This document shows positions 45,994 through 54,318 of a stretch of DNA of 64,000 bases, in pieces. The notes beneath the pieces are model-generated. The model did no database searches. It was not told where the DNA came from and worked only from the letters and a program-made list of their open reading frames with translations. Every line of letters starts with the position of its first letter. Position 1 is the first letter of the stretch. The position numbers were made by a program, and so were the translations under genes. Source of the stretch: Mariniflexile sp. TRM1-10 (GTDB lineage Bacteria > Bacteroidota > Bacteroidia > Flavobacteriales > Flavobacteriaceae); the NCBI RefSeq assembly GCF_003425985.1, contig NZ_CP022985.1, forward strand, positions 3,146,001 to 3,210,000. Direction: 5' to 3'.

Positions 45994-46629
45994 CTAAATT
46001 ATAAACGCACGCAACTTCTCTCTTTTTCCTAAAGGAAGTGCATCATTTTCTATAGCTAAAGCTACGTGTTCTTGGTTTTTATGTTTTGAAAACAACAGGT
46101 TGTAAAACTGATGTGTTGTTAAACTGTTTTTGGCGGGTTCAATAAGGGTAAACACATCGCCTGTTTTTACGAAACCTTCCTCTAAAATGCGTACATAGGT
46201 TCCTGGATAGCCGTGTTCTATAAATTGCTTTAATACATTTTGGTTTCCAAATTTTACTCCGAATTTAAAACAAGGCTCTCGAGGTTGGGTTATTTGTATT
46301 AAAGCTTTGCCTACTTTATAAACGTCGCCAATATGTATCTTGGTTTCATCTAAGCCAGAAACGGTTAGGTTTTCGCCAAACATGCCGTAGTTCCAATTTA
46401 AATCGGGATATAGGTTTTTCCAATAGTCATAATGATTTTCAGAAAACAAATAGCAGGCTTTAAATTCGCCACCGTGGAATTTCCTATCGGTTACTTCATC
46501 GTCTTTCACGTTTTCTTTTCCTAGGTAAATAGGCCGATTGGTTGGGATTTTGTAAATGCCCGTAACGACTTCTTGACCATTAAAAATAATGGTGGTTGGT
46601 TTCGCTATGTTGGTGGAGGTTATTTGCAT
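45994..46629 (-). CDS. MOSC domain protein (YiiM-like)
   Basis: 211 aa. MOSC core with YGMFGENLTVSGL (about 81-93) and the conserved Cys in QPREPCFKFG, used for sulfur transfer or molybdopterin-linked reduction of N-hydroxylated compounds in YiiM/YcbX relatives. C-terminal 3-alpha extension (about 165-211). Standalone. Confidence 0.9.
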   Translation of the reverse strand: MQITSTNIAKPTTIIFNGQEVVTGIYKIPTNRPIYLGKENVKDDEVTDRKFHGGEFKACYLFSENHYDYWKNLYPDLNWNYGMFGENLTVSGLDETKIHIGDVYKVGKALIQITQPREPCFKFGVKFGNQNVLKQFIEHGYPGTYVRILEEGFVKTGDVFTLIEPAKNSLTTHQFYNLLFSKHKNQEHVALAIENDALPLGKREKLRAFII

Positions 46630-46648
46630 GAATTAAAGTTTAAATAAT

Positions 46649-47416
46649 TTATTCAACCATCTCTAGTTGTCCTAAGCTATAAAAATCATCACTTTGCATT
46701 TTAGCTATAAATTTATATGAATTCCCATCTATTTCATAGATGTTTACCTGTATAGGTTCTGTTGTTACTTTTTCATTGTTTTCGTCAAGCTCCCAAATAT
46801 TATATCGACAATCGCTTAACCATTCTATTCTCGAAGTTATTTCACCAACCTTAGTCGTTTCTATTTGTTTGTTTCCTTTTCTTTTAATACTCACCAATGT
46901 TCCATCTGGAAGTTGATAGCTAAACTTTCCTTCTTTAAAAGAACCACAAGCTTCCAATTTTATATTAAATTTAAATTCATTTTCGGAATTTATTTTTTCA
47001 GAAATTTTATCATTAAGTTTTGCTCCCCATTCGACTCCCGCCTGCATGGACTCTTTAGATATTAGAGGAAACTTACTTACCATTTTTTGACCAGCCTCAC
47101 TTTCGTAAAACTCAATTATTGAATCAATCTCAGATTCTGTTAAATGTTTCTTGTAAATTGGAATTAGTATTTCAACCAAATCATTAAAACCATTTTTTCT
47201 AACTTCATTTTTTAAAATGTGCCAATAGTCTTCACTAATAATTTCCTTGTAATTTTCTTTTTGCATCTCTATGAGATTTTCCAAAATGGCGTCGAATCTT
47301 TGACTTGACCCTATAACATTCATCATTTTTTGTATTTTTTTATCTATACTTGTTTCTTGACAATATGTTGATGGTATCGTTGAAGTTAAAAATAATATGA
47401 GGATAAAATATTTCAT
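46649..47416 (-). CDS. secreted DUF2059 protein with unknown C-terminal domain
   Basis: 255 aa. Signal peptide 1-19 (ending TYCQ). A helical DUF2059 part (about 65-130: ILIPIYKKHLTESEIDSIIEFYESEAGQKM) is followed by a beta-rich, charged C-terminal half with two Cys (about C157, C202) not typical of DUF2059. Location periplasmic. Function unknown. Same strand as the MOSC gene, 19 nt before it, so likely cotranscribed. Confidence 0.8.
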   Translation of the reverse strand: MKYFILILFLTSTIPSTYCQETSIDKKIQKMMNVIGSSQRFDAILENLIEMQKENYKEIISEDYWHILKNEVRKNGFNDLVEILIPIYKKHLTESEIDSIIEFYESEAGQKMVSKFPLISKESMQAGVEWGAKLNDKISEKINSENEFKFNIKLEACGSFKEGKFSYQLPDGTLVSIKRKGNKQIETTKVGEITSRIEWLSDCRYNIWELDENNEKVTTEPIQVNIYEIDGNSYKFIAKMQSDDFYSLGQLEMVE

Positions 47417-47506
47417 GATTTAATAATATAATTAGGGTCAATCTGTGAGAAAGTTTTTATTATAAAATATTAGAACTAAAGTATGCTTTTCTTCTCACAC
47501 ACACAA

Positions 47507-47542
47507 TAAAAAAAACCACTCTGAATTCACAAAATGGTTTTT
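47507..47542 (-). terminator. htpG terminator
   Basis: On the minus strand AAAAACCA/TGGTTTTT with a run of eight or more T following. Confidence 0.75.
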
Positions 47543-47557
47543 GATTTATATAGGATG

Positions 47558-47579
47558 AGATTCCCTCCTTCGAGGGAAT
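47558..47579 (-). repeat. ATTCC...GGAATCT hairpin repeat, copy c
   Basis: Minus strand ATTCCCTC-GAAG-GAGGGAAT then CT, beginning 6 nt after the htpG stop. Same orientation relative to its gene as the other three copies, and it precedes the true terminator. Confidence 0.85.
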
Positions 47580-47585
47580 GGAAGA

Positions 47586-49496
47586 TTACTTAATCATCTC
47601 ATAACTGCGCTTAATAAATTTAGTAAGTTCTTCACCTTTTAATAAACCTTGGGATAAACGTGCTAAATCCAAACTTTGGTTAATTAGACGTTCTTGTTTG
47701 TTTTTGGTTTTAGTTTCTAAAATCTCACCAACTAATTTAGAGTTTGTGTTTACTACCAAATTATACATTTCAGGGAAACCGCCCATGCCAAACATACCGC
47801 CACCGCCAGTTTGCTGCATCTCTTTCATACGACGCATAAATTCCGGTTGTGTAATGATGAACGGTGAGGCATCACTATCCATAGCTTCTAACTGTACCAT
47901 GAATTTTTCTGAAGGAATGACTTCTTTTAAGAGGGTTTCTAATGCTGTTTTTTGCTCTTCAGTTAATTTAGAAATCTCGGTGTCTTCTTTTTGTATTAAC
48001 TTGTTGATATGATCACCATCTACACGTGCAAAGTTGATGTTTTCTTTAGTGCTTTCCAGTTTCTGAATTAAATGCGATACGATAGGCGAATCTAACAACA
48101 ATACTTCATAGCCTTTTGTTTTTGCAGTTTCAATATAAGCATGTTGTGCTTCTTTATCGGAAGCATATAAAATGACTAATTTGCCATCTTTATCGGTTTG
48201 ATTTGCTTTTATTTTGTTGAATAATTCATCGTAGGTATAGTAGGTGCCATCGACTGTCGGATAGAGTGCGAAATCGTTCGCTTTTTCAAAGAATTTTTCT
48301 TCTGAAAGCATTCCATATTCAATCACGATTTTAATATCGTTCCATTTTGCTTCAAAATCTTCACGGTTATTGTTGAATAACGATTTTAATTTATCGGCAA
48401 CTTTCCTAGTAATGTAAGATGAGATTTTTTTAACCGCCCCATCGGCTTGTAAATAACTACGCGAAACGTTTAAAGGGATGTCTGGTGAATCAATAACACC
48501 GCGAAGCATGGTTAAAAATTCTGGTACAATACCTTCTACATTATCAGTAACATACACTTGGTTTTGGTACAGTTGGATTTTATCTTTTTGGATATTGAAA
48601 TCCTGACCCATTTTTGGGAAATACAAAATACCGGTTAAATTGAACGGATAATCTACATTTAAGTGAATGTTAAATAAAGGCTCTTCAAACTGCATTGGAT
48701 ACAATTCGCGGTAGAAATCTTTATAGTCTTTATCATTTAAATCGGTAGGTTGTTTAGTCCAAGCTGGATTTGGATTGTTGATGATATTATCAACTGTAAT
48801 CTTACGTTGAGGTTCTTTGGTTTCTTTACCGTCTTTATCAGTAATTGTTGCAGGTTCATGCTCTGGATCGTTAATTTCTTTAGTTCCAAATTTAATTGGA
48901 ACTGGCATAAACTTGTTATATTTCTGTAATAATGCACTAATACGAGACTCTTCTAAAAATTCGGTAGAGTCATCAGCAATGTGGAGAATAATTTCAGTAC
49001 CTCTTTCGGTTCTGTCTGATGCTTCTAAAGTAAATTCAGGCGAGCCGTCACAAGTCCAATGAGCAGCAGGTGCATCAGTATGCGATTTTGTGATAATCTC
49101 TACTTTTTCAGCGACCATAAATGCTGAGTAGAAACCTAATCCGAAATGACCAATAATTCCTGAATCTTTAGCGGAATCCTTATATTTATCCAAAAACTCT
49201 TCAGCACCGGAAAAAGCCACTTGGTTGATGTATTTTTCAACTTCTTCGGCAGTCATACCCAAACCTTGGTCAATAACATGAAGCTTTTTGCCTTTTTTGT
49301 CTATTTTAACCTCAATTTGTGGGTTGCTATACTCCGATTTAGATTCTCCTATGCTTGTAAGGTGTTTTAGCTTTAAAGTAGCATCGGTACCGTTACTAAT
49401 TAGCTCACGTAAAAATATTTCGTGGTCGCTATACAAGAATTTTTTAATGAGAGGGAAAATGTTCTCTACGGAAACATTAATACTTCCTTTTGTCAT
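47586..49496 (-). CDS. htpG: molecular chaperone HtpG (Hsp90)
   Basis: 636 aa from the ATG at 49496 (MTKGSINVSVENIFP). The frame opens further upstream to 49547, but that part codes through a hairpin in the leader. ATP-binding motifs: ELISNGTDA, DQGLGMT, GHFGLGFYSAFMV. Heat-shock chaperone; C-terminal dimerisation domain complete. Upstream minus-strand elements suggest specialised control: a -24/-12-like promoter at 49575 and a hairpin 20 nt before the start. Confidence 0.97.
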   Translation of the reverse strand: MTKGSINVSVENIFPLIKKFLYSDHEIFLRELISNGTDATLKLKHLTSIGESKSEYSNPQIEVKIDKKGKKLHVIDQGLGMTAEEVEKYINQVAFSGAEEFLDKYKDSAKDSGIIGHFGLGFYSAFMVAEKVEIITKSHTDAPAAHWTCDGSPEFTLEASDRTERGTEIILHIADDSTEFLEESRISALLQKYNKFMPVPIKFGTKEINDPEHEPATITDKDGKETKEPQRKITVDNIINNPNPAWTKQPTDLNDKDYKDFYRELYPMQFEEPLFNIHLNVDYPFNLTGILYFPKMGQDFNIQKDKIQLYQNQVYVTDNVEGIVPEFLTMLRGVIDSPDIPLNVSRSYLQADGAVKKISSYITRKVADKLKSLFNNNREDFEAKWNDIKIVIEYGMLSEEKFFEKANDFALYPTVDGTYYTYDELFNKIKANQTDKDGKLVILYASDKEAQHAYIETAKTKGYEVLLLDSPIVSHLIQKLESTKENINFARVDGDHINKLIQKEDTEISKLTEEQKTALETLLKEVIPSEKFMVQLEAMDSDASPFIITQPEFMRRMKEMQQTGGGGMFGMGGFPEMYNLVVNTNSKLVGEILETKTKNKQERLINQSLDLARLSQGLLKGEELTKFIKRSYEMIK

Positions 49497-49516
49497 AATG
49501 AATTTATTATTTTTTC

Positions 49517-49536
49517 TTTTCCGTGAAGACGGAAAA
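49517..49536 (-). promoter_or_regulatory. hairpin in the htpG 5' leader
   Basis: TTTTCCGT-(4 nt)-ACGGAAAA, perfect 8 bp, ending 20 nt before the htpG ATG. Possible mRNA stabiliser or thermosensitive element, inferred from place alone. Confidence 0.4.
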
Positions 49537-49574
49537 CTGTTAAACATTCGTTTTTAATTTCCTTAATAGGGTTA

Positions 49575-49591
49575 GTCAACAAAAATGCCAA
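49575..49591 (-). promoter_or_regulatory. sigma-54-like promoter of htpG
   Basis: On the minus strand TTGGCATTTTTGTTGAC: TTGGCA and TTG at the exact sigma-54 spacing, with A replacing C after the second TTG. Predicted start near 49565, giving a leader of about 69 nt. Confidence 0.45.
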
Positions 49592-49602
49592 TTAATAAAA
49601 TG

Positions 49603-49615
49603 TGACAAACTGACA
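49603..49615. promoter_or_regulatory. TGACA-AAC-TGACA direct repeat upstream of htpG
   Basis: Two exact TGACA copies 8 nt apart, 12 nt upstream of the -24 element. Candidate activator or heat-shock regulator site. Inference only. Confidence 0.35.
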
Positions 49616-49725
49616 TTGTTGACTACCGAATAGCGATTGATGATTACCGATTTTTAGAATGAATTTTAATAATTGGAATTTTGTTTGAGTTGTTGTACTT
49701 TGTATTCTATTAAATTGAGGGAAGT

Positions 49726-50733
49726 ATGTATAATTCAAAAATTATAGGATTAGGTAAATATGTGCCAGATAATGTGGTTACTAATGATGATTTAGCTAAA
49801 ATGATGGATACCAATGACGCTTGGATACAAGAACGTACAGGTATTAAAGAACGGCGTTGGATAAAAGAAGGAACCGATGATACCTCGGCAGTTATGGGAG
49901 CAAAAGCTGCTAAGATAGCTATTGAACGTGCAGGCTTAACCAAAGACGCTATTGATTTTATTGTATTTGCGACTTTAAGTCCCGATTATTATTTTCCTGG
50001 TTGTGGTGTGCAAATTCAGGATTTATTGGACATGCAAACTATTGGTGCTTTGGATGTTAGAAACCAATGCTCGGGTTTTGTGTACGCCATTTCGGTAGCT
50101 GATCAGTTTATTAAAACGGGCATGTATAAAAATATTTTGGTTATAGGAGCCGAATACCATAGTAATGGATTGGATAAAACGACGCGAGGTCGTGGAGTAA
50201 CTGTTATTTTTGGTGATGGTGCAGGTGCCTGTGTGTTGACTAGGGAAGAGGACACTACAAAAGGTATTTTATCAACCCATTTGCATAGTGAAGGCAAGTA
50301 TGCTGATAAGTTAATTGTTGCTTCACCGAGTATTGCACATTGGGTACCGGAAATTTTGGAAGCTGGCGAAGAGGATGTATCGTATTTTCCGTATATGGAT
50401 GGAACGTTTGTGTTTAAACATGCTGTCGTTCGTTTTAGTGAGGTTATTGAAGAGGGTTTACAAGCAAACCATTTGAAGAAAGAAGACATAGATATGCTTA
50501 TTCCGCATCAAGCGAATTTGCGTATCGCACAATTCATTCAAAAGAAGTTTGGTTTAAGCGATGATCAAGTTTTTAATAATATTATGAAATATGGTAATAC
50601 TACCGCAGCTTCTGTTATTATTGCACTTACTGAAGCTTGGGAAGAAGGCAAAATAAAACCGGGAGACAACGTGGTGCTTGCTGCTTTTGGAAGTGGTTTT
50701 ACTTGGGCAAGTGCTATTATTAAATGGGTATAA
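49726..50733 (+). CDS. fabH: beta-ketoacyl-ACP synthase III family enzyme
   Basis: 335 aa thiolase-fold. Catalytic triad C115 (NQCSGFVY), H261 (IPHQANLR), N291 (YGNTTAAS). Initiates fatty-acid synthesis by condensing acetyl-CoA with malonyl-ACP. It is not beside plsX or other fab genes, so it may be a second FabH paralogue for a distinct primer. Divergent from htpG, closed by the terminator at 50757. Confidence 0.88.
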   Translation: MYNSKIIGLGKYVPDNVVTNDDLAKMMDTNDAWIQERTGIKERRWIKEGTDDTSAVMGAKAAKIAIERAGLTKDAIDFIVFATLSPDYYFPGCGVQIQDLLDMQTIGALDVRNQCSGFVYAISVADQFIKTGMYKNILVIGAEYHSNGLDKTTRGRGVTVIFGDGAGACVLTREEDTTKGILSTHLHSEGKYADKLIVASPSIAHWVPEILEAGEEDVSYFPYMDGTFVFKHAVVRFSEVIEEGLQANHLKKEDIDMLIPHQANLRIAQFIQKKFGLSDDQVFNNIMKYGNTTAASVIIALTEAWEEGKIKPGDNVVLAAFGSGFTWASAIIKWV

Positions 50734-50756
50734 AATTTATTAGTATTAAAAACGAA

Positions 50757-50784
50757 AAGCCCAAAACTTAACGGTTTTGGGCTT
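50757..50784 (+). terminator. fabH terminator
   Basis: Stem AAGCCCAAAAC/GTTTTGGGCTT, 6-nt loop, weak T-tract (CTCT). Confidence 0.7.
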
Positions 50785-50909
50785 CTCTAGCTATTAATCA
50801 ACTTCAACTAACACTTTACTATTGTGAAGAATCTGATATAGTAGACGTATAATATTGTGAAATATTGCATCAATATATCTATTTAACTCATTTTTAACAC
50901 AATACAAAA

Positions 50910-50937
50910 AAAACTCGAAAGATAATTTTCGAGTTTT
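50910..50937 (-). terminator. orphan terminator hairpin
   Basis: AAAACTCGAAA/TTTCGAGTTTT, 11 bp, followed on the minus strand by a T-run of about seven. No gene ends nearby on that strand other than the one closed by 51123-51152. Confidence 0.6.
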
Positions 50938-51122
50938 CATGTATATGGATACAAATCTTTGTTACGGAATTTTTTATGCGAAGGTGACTAACTCTTATAA
51001 TAATTATTCTTCCGTATGCTAGATTGTATCATATTACAACGTTTTGATAGTGTGCATATTGTGTGAAATTAGTGTTTTTTTTAAATTTAACATTTGTGAT
51101 AAAAATAAATTCTAAAAAAGCA

Positions 51123-51152
51123 AAAACCCAAAGTGGAACTACTTTGGGTTTT
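51123..51152 (-). terminator. terminator of the outer-membrane barrel gene
   Basis: Perfect 12-bp stem AAAACCCAAAGT/ACTTTGGGTTTT with a 6-nt loop, T-rich on the minus strand, 63 nt after the stop at 51216. Confidence 0.8.
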
Positions 51153-51215
51153 CTTATTTAACAGCAAACATTAATACTAACCATCAACTATTAATGCAAG
51201 CTATTAAATGGTGTG

Positions 51216-53687
51216 TTACATAAAGCCTCCACCACCGGATTCTTCATTATTATCTCTGCTCTTTCTAGCTTTAGCACGGTATTTTCCGCCACCAAATCTA
51301 TAAGATAGGCCAATATTCCATGTATTGCTTTCCCAGTTAAAGGCACCGTTTTGAACAAATGGTTTTTTACCATTAAAAGCAAATTCCATAGTGTCGAAAA
51401 CATCATTCACATTAAAGCTAAATGTTCCTTTGCCTTGAGCAAAACCAACCCGGGCACCAAGATTTACAAAATACATAGGTTTTCTATCAAATTGTAACGA
51501 TCTGTTTTTTCCCCGGTAAAAACCAAAAGCTGTGAAACTCACTGTTTTACTTAAGCTAAAATTGTTGAACATTCTAAAATTCCATGCCACATTGTCAATT
51601 TCATCAATGTTGGTTTCAATATCATCTATAGTTGCGGTTTCTATAGGGGCCGTTAAACTTTCAGCAATACCTCTTTGTACTTGTGAATATAAATCGAAAC
51701 TGGAATTAATATTCCACCATTTTGTTGGTTTGTAATTGGATGATAATTCCATTCCATAAGCGGTAGTGTTATCAAAATTATCATGAGTTAAGATAACACG
51801 TCCAGAATTAATGTCGGTTCTATCTATAAATAGGGCTCTATTCATATCATCGTTAATGATACGGTAAAAGATACCACCAGTTACAGTACCTTTTTTATCT
51901 TTTAGTGTTCTGGTATAATTAGCTTCAATGGAGTTTGTGAATTGTGGTTGTAAGTCAATATTTCCATACGATGAAATTAAAGGGGAACTCCATTCTTTAA
52001 TAGGGTTTACTTGGTCTATGCCCGGTCTATCAACACGACGACTGTAACTTAATTGGTATGAGTTTTTTTCAGAAGGGGAATAAGTGAAAAATATGGATGG
52101 ATAGAGTTCGAAATAATCATTCTTAAAAGTTTCGGTACTTGCGGCTTCCGATGATAATGCTATGGCATCTTCGTGCACGTTTTCAGCACGTACACCTATT
52201 TGATAGCTCCATTTTTCAAATTGTTTGTTAAAGTTAACATAAGCTGAGTAAATGTCTCTCGTATAATCGAACGCGGTGCTTGGAGTCGGTCTTAAAACAC
52301 CAGCATTGTTATATGAATCACCAGTAGATGCGTATGCAATATCCGAATTAAATAAACGTGCTTCTAATCCTAATTCTAATTTAGACTTTTCACTTAACGG
52401 ATTTATATAATCTAAATTTATGGTTGTGCTTTTTCTGTCGGTATTATTAAAATCTTTATAATCTTTATTTGATCCTAATAAGAACATAAAATCAACAGGT
52501 CTATCATCTTCAAAAATATTATAGTCAACTTCTAGTTCTATATTATGACCTTCTTTTGAGAAATCGTGTTTGTAATCAAAATTATATTGTGACGATAGGT
52601 TGTCGCTGTTAGAAACAAAAAGTTGGCTTTGATTGAATGATGCATCATTATAAAATATAGCATCTGTTTGTCCATTATTACTACTTTCAGAGGTGTTCTG
52701 CGTAGTGAAAACAGACACGGTGTTTTTATCATCTAAATAAAAATCAACGCCAACCTTATACAAATGTGATTGTCTTTTATCTAAAAATTTAAAGAACTGT
52801 TCCGAGTTGTTTTCGGGTCTAGATATAAAACCTTTATTTCTGTTTTTAGAGATATTGTTGCTATAACTGCCATACAAATTGAATTTTCCGTTGCGGTAAT
52901 TCATATCCAATGAGCTATTGAATTTAGCTTCTATTTGGTGGGTTAAACCAATGTTTACATTACCGTTAAAACCTACCATCGTGTTTTTGTGCAGTATGAT
53001 GTTTATAATACCACTCATGCCTTCAGGGTTGTATTTTGCTGAAGGATTGGTGATTAATTCAATAGATTTTATAGCTGTTGAAGGAATTTGTTTTAACAAT
53101 TGTGCTGTTGGTATGTTAGACAATTTACCATCAACCATGACACGTACATTTTGGTTTCCTCGTAAGCTAATATCACCAGTTTGAGCATCAACACCAACCG
53201 AAGGAATGCCTACCATTAATTCGGATGCGCTACCTGTTGCAGCTAAGTCTTTACCAATGGTTATAACTTTTCTATCTACTTTTTGTTGAATTGTTGAGGT
53301 TTCTGCAATGACAGTGACTTCGTCTAAACCTTCGGCGGCTTCTTCTAAAAAGATATTGCCTAAGTTTATATCGTAACTGCCTTTTTTAATTGAAACTTCT
53401 TTTCTAATGGTTTTGTAGCCTATATATTGGATACTTACTATGACTTTTCCCTCTTCAACTTTTTCAATTTTAAAGCTACCGTCTTCAGAAGTAATACCAC
53501 CTGTTAAAACTTCTTCTTTAGTGTTCTTTATTATGATGTTTACGTAGGGTAAGGGCTGTTTTAAAGTAGCGTCTAATACTTTGCCGGATATAGTACCGGT
53601 TTTGTCGTCTGACAATTTCGGATTGGTAGCATGCGTTTTGTTTATTATAGACAAGAGGAAAACGCATACTAAGAATGATTTTTTCAT
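51216..53687 (-). CDS. TonB-dependent-receptor-like outer membrane beta-barrel protein
   Basis: 823 aa. Signal peptide 1-20. A carboxypeptidase-regulatory-like domain (about 32-118: GTISGKVLDATLKQPLPYVN), a plug (about 125-235: SLRGNQNVRVMVDGKLSN) and a long barrel fill the rest, ending in GGGKYRAKARKSRD and a Gly-rich tail with terminal GGGGFM. This is the outer-membrane barrel family 3 layout. No TonB box proven and no SusD partner follows, so it probably transports a small molecule or peptide rather than glycans. Leader contains a TGACA-N5-TGTCA palindrome. Confidence 0.88.
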   Translation of the reverse strand: MKKSFLVCVFLLSIINKTHATNPKLSDDKTGTISGKVLDATLKQPLPYVNIIIKNTKEEVLTGGITSEDGSFKIEKVEEGKVIVSIQYIGYKTIRKEVSIKKGSYDINLGNIFLEEAAEGLDEVTVIAETSTIQQKVDRKVITIGKDLAATGSASELMVGIPSVGVDAQTGDISLRGNQNVRVMVDGKLSNIPTAQLLKQIPSTAIKSIELITNPSAKYNPEGMSGIINIILHKNTMVGFNGNVNIGLTHQIEAKFNSSLDMNYRNGKFNLYGSYSNNISKNRNKGFISRPENNSEQFFKFLDKRQSHLYKVGVDFYLDDKNTVSVFTTQNTSESSNNGQTDAIFYNDASFNQSQLFVSNSDNLSSQYNFDYKHDFSKEGHNIELEVDYNIFEDDRPVDFMFLLGSNKDYKDFNNTDRKSTTINLDYINPLSEKSKLELGLEARLFNSDIAYASTGDSYNNAGVLRPTPSTAFDYTRDIYSAYVNFNKQFEKWSYQIGVRAENVHEDAIALSSEAASTETFKNDYFELYPSIFFTYSPSEKNSYQLSYSRRVDRPGIDQVNPIKEWSSPLISSYGNIDLQPQFTNSIEANYTRTLKDKKGTVTGGIFYRIINDDMNRALFIDRTDINSGRVILTHDNFDNTTAYGMELSSNYKPTKWWNINSSFDLYSQVQRGIAESLTAPIETATIDDIETNIDEIDNVAWNFRMFNNFSLSKTVSFTAFGFYRGKNRSLQFDRKPMYFVNLGARVGFAQGKGTFSFNVNDVFDTMEFAFNGKKPFVQNGAFNWESNTWNIGLSYRFGGGKYRAKARKSRDNNEESGGGGFM

Positions 53688-53779
53688 TTGATTGATTGTT
53701 TTTTGATTGAATATAAACTAGACGAAGATTGTTATAATCTGTTACTGTTTTATTGTACATTAACATCCTTTTAACATTC

Positions 53780-53794
53780 TGACATATATTGTCA
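53780..53794. promoter_or_regulatory. TGACA-N5-TGTCA palindrome
   Basis: 15-bp inverted repeat TGACATATATTGTCA about 90 nt before the outer-membrane receptor start. Candidate operator. No matching regulator identified. Confidence 0.3.
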
Positions 53795-53955
53795 AATTAT
53801 TGAACAGTAAAGAAAAACTTTTTGGACAGGCATCGACCTTTAAAAAAATATTAAATATTAACATATGAAACACCCATGAGACTGGAATTCGGACACATAA
53901 GGATGATTATTTAGGGTGTTCCATCCGATCAGATTAAAATAATAAATATAAACAG

Positions 53956-54318
53956 ATGAATAAAAAAACGTTGGTGCTTGGGGCATCTTTAAACCCTAGT
54001 AGGTATTCAAATTATGTAATTAAAAAACTTGTAAGTCAGAATATTGAAACAGTAGCTTTAGGGTTGAGGCAAGGTGTGGTTGCAGGTGTGACCATTCATA
54101 CAGAATTGGTGTCTTTTGAAAATTTACATACAGTAACCTTGTATCTGAACCCTAAAAATCAGATCATGTATTATGATTATATAGTGTTGTTAAAACCGAA
54201 GCGCGTTATCTTCAATCCCGGAACCGAGAATCCTGAGTTATATAAAATTTTAAAGGAGAATACTATTCCTTTTGAAGCTGCTTGTTCGTTAGTGTTGCTT
54301 TCTACGAATCAGTATTAA
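53956..54318 (+). CDS. CoA-binding domain protein
   Basis: 120 aa Rossmann-type CoA_binding_2 protein (LVLGASLNPSRYSNYVIKKL ... IFNPGTENPELYKIL), similar to YccU and the N-terminal domain of succinyl-CoA synthetase alpha. Function not established. Its last 30 nt overlap the convergent SSS symporter gene. Confidence 0.88.
   Translation: MNKKTLVLGASLNPSRYSNYVIKKLVSQNIETVALGLRQGVVAGVTIHTELVSFENLHTVTLYLNPKNQIMYYDYIVLLKPKRVIFNPGTENPELYKILKENTIPFEAACSLVLLSTNQY

Larger units (their letters stand above)
50785..51215. other. gene-free gap with two terminator hairpins
   Basis: No credible ORF. It holds the hairpins at 50910-50937 and 51123-51152. The second belongs to the outer-membrane protein gene; the first is unaccounted for and could end a minus-strand small transcript between about 50940 and 51110. 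No convincing promoter found. Confidence 0.5.
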
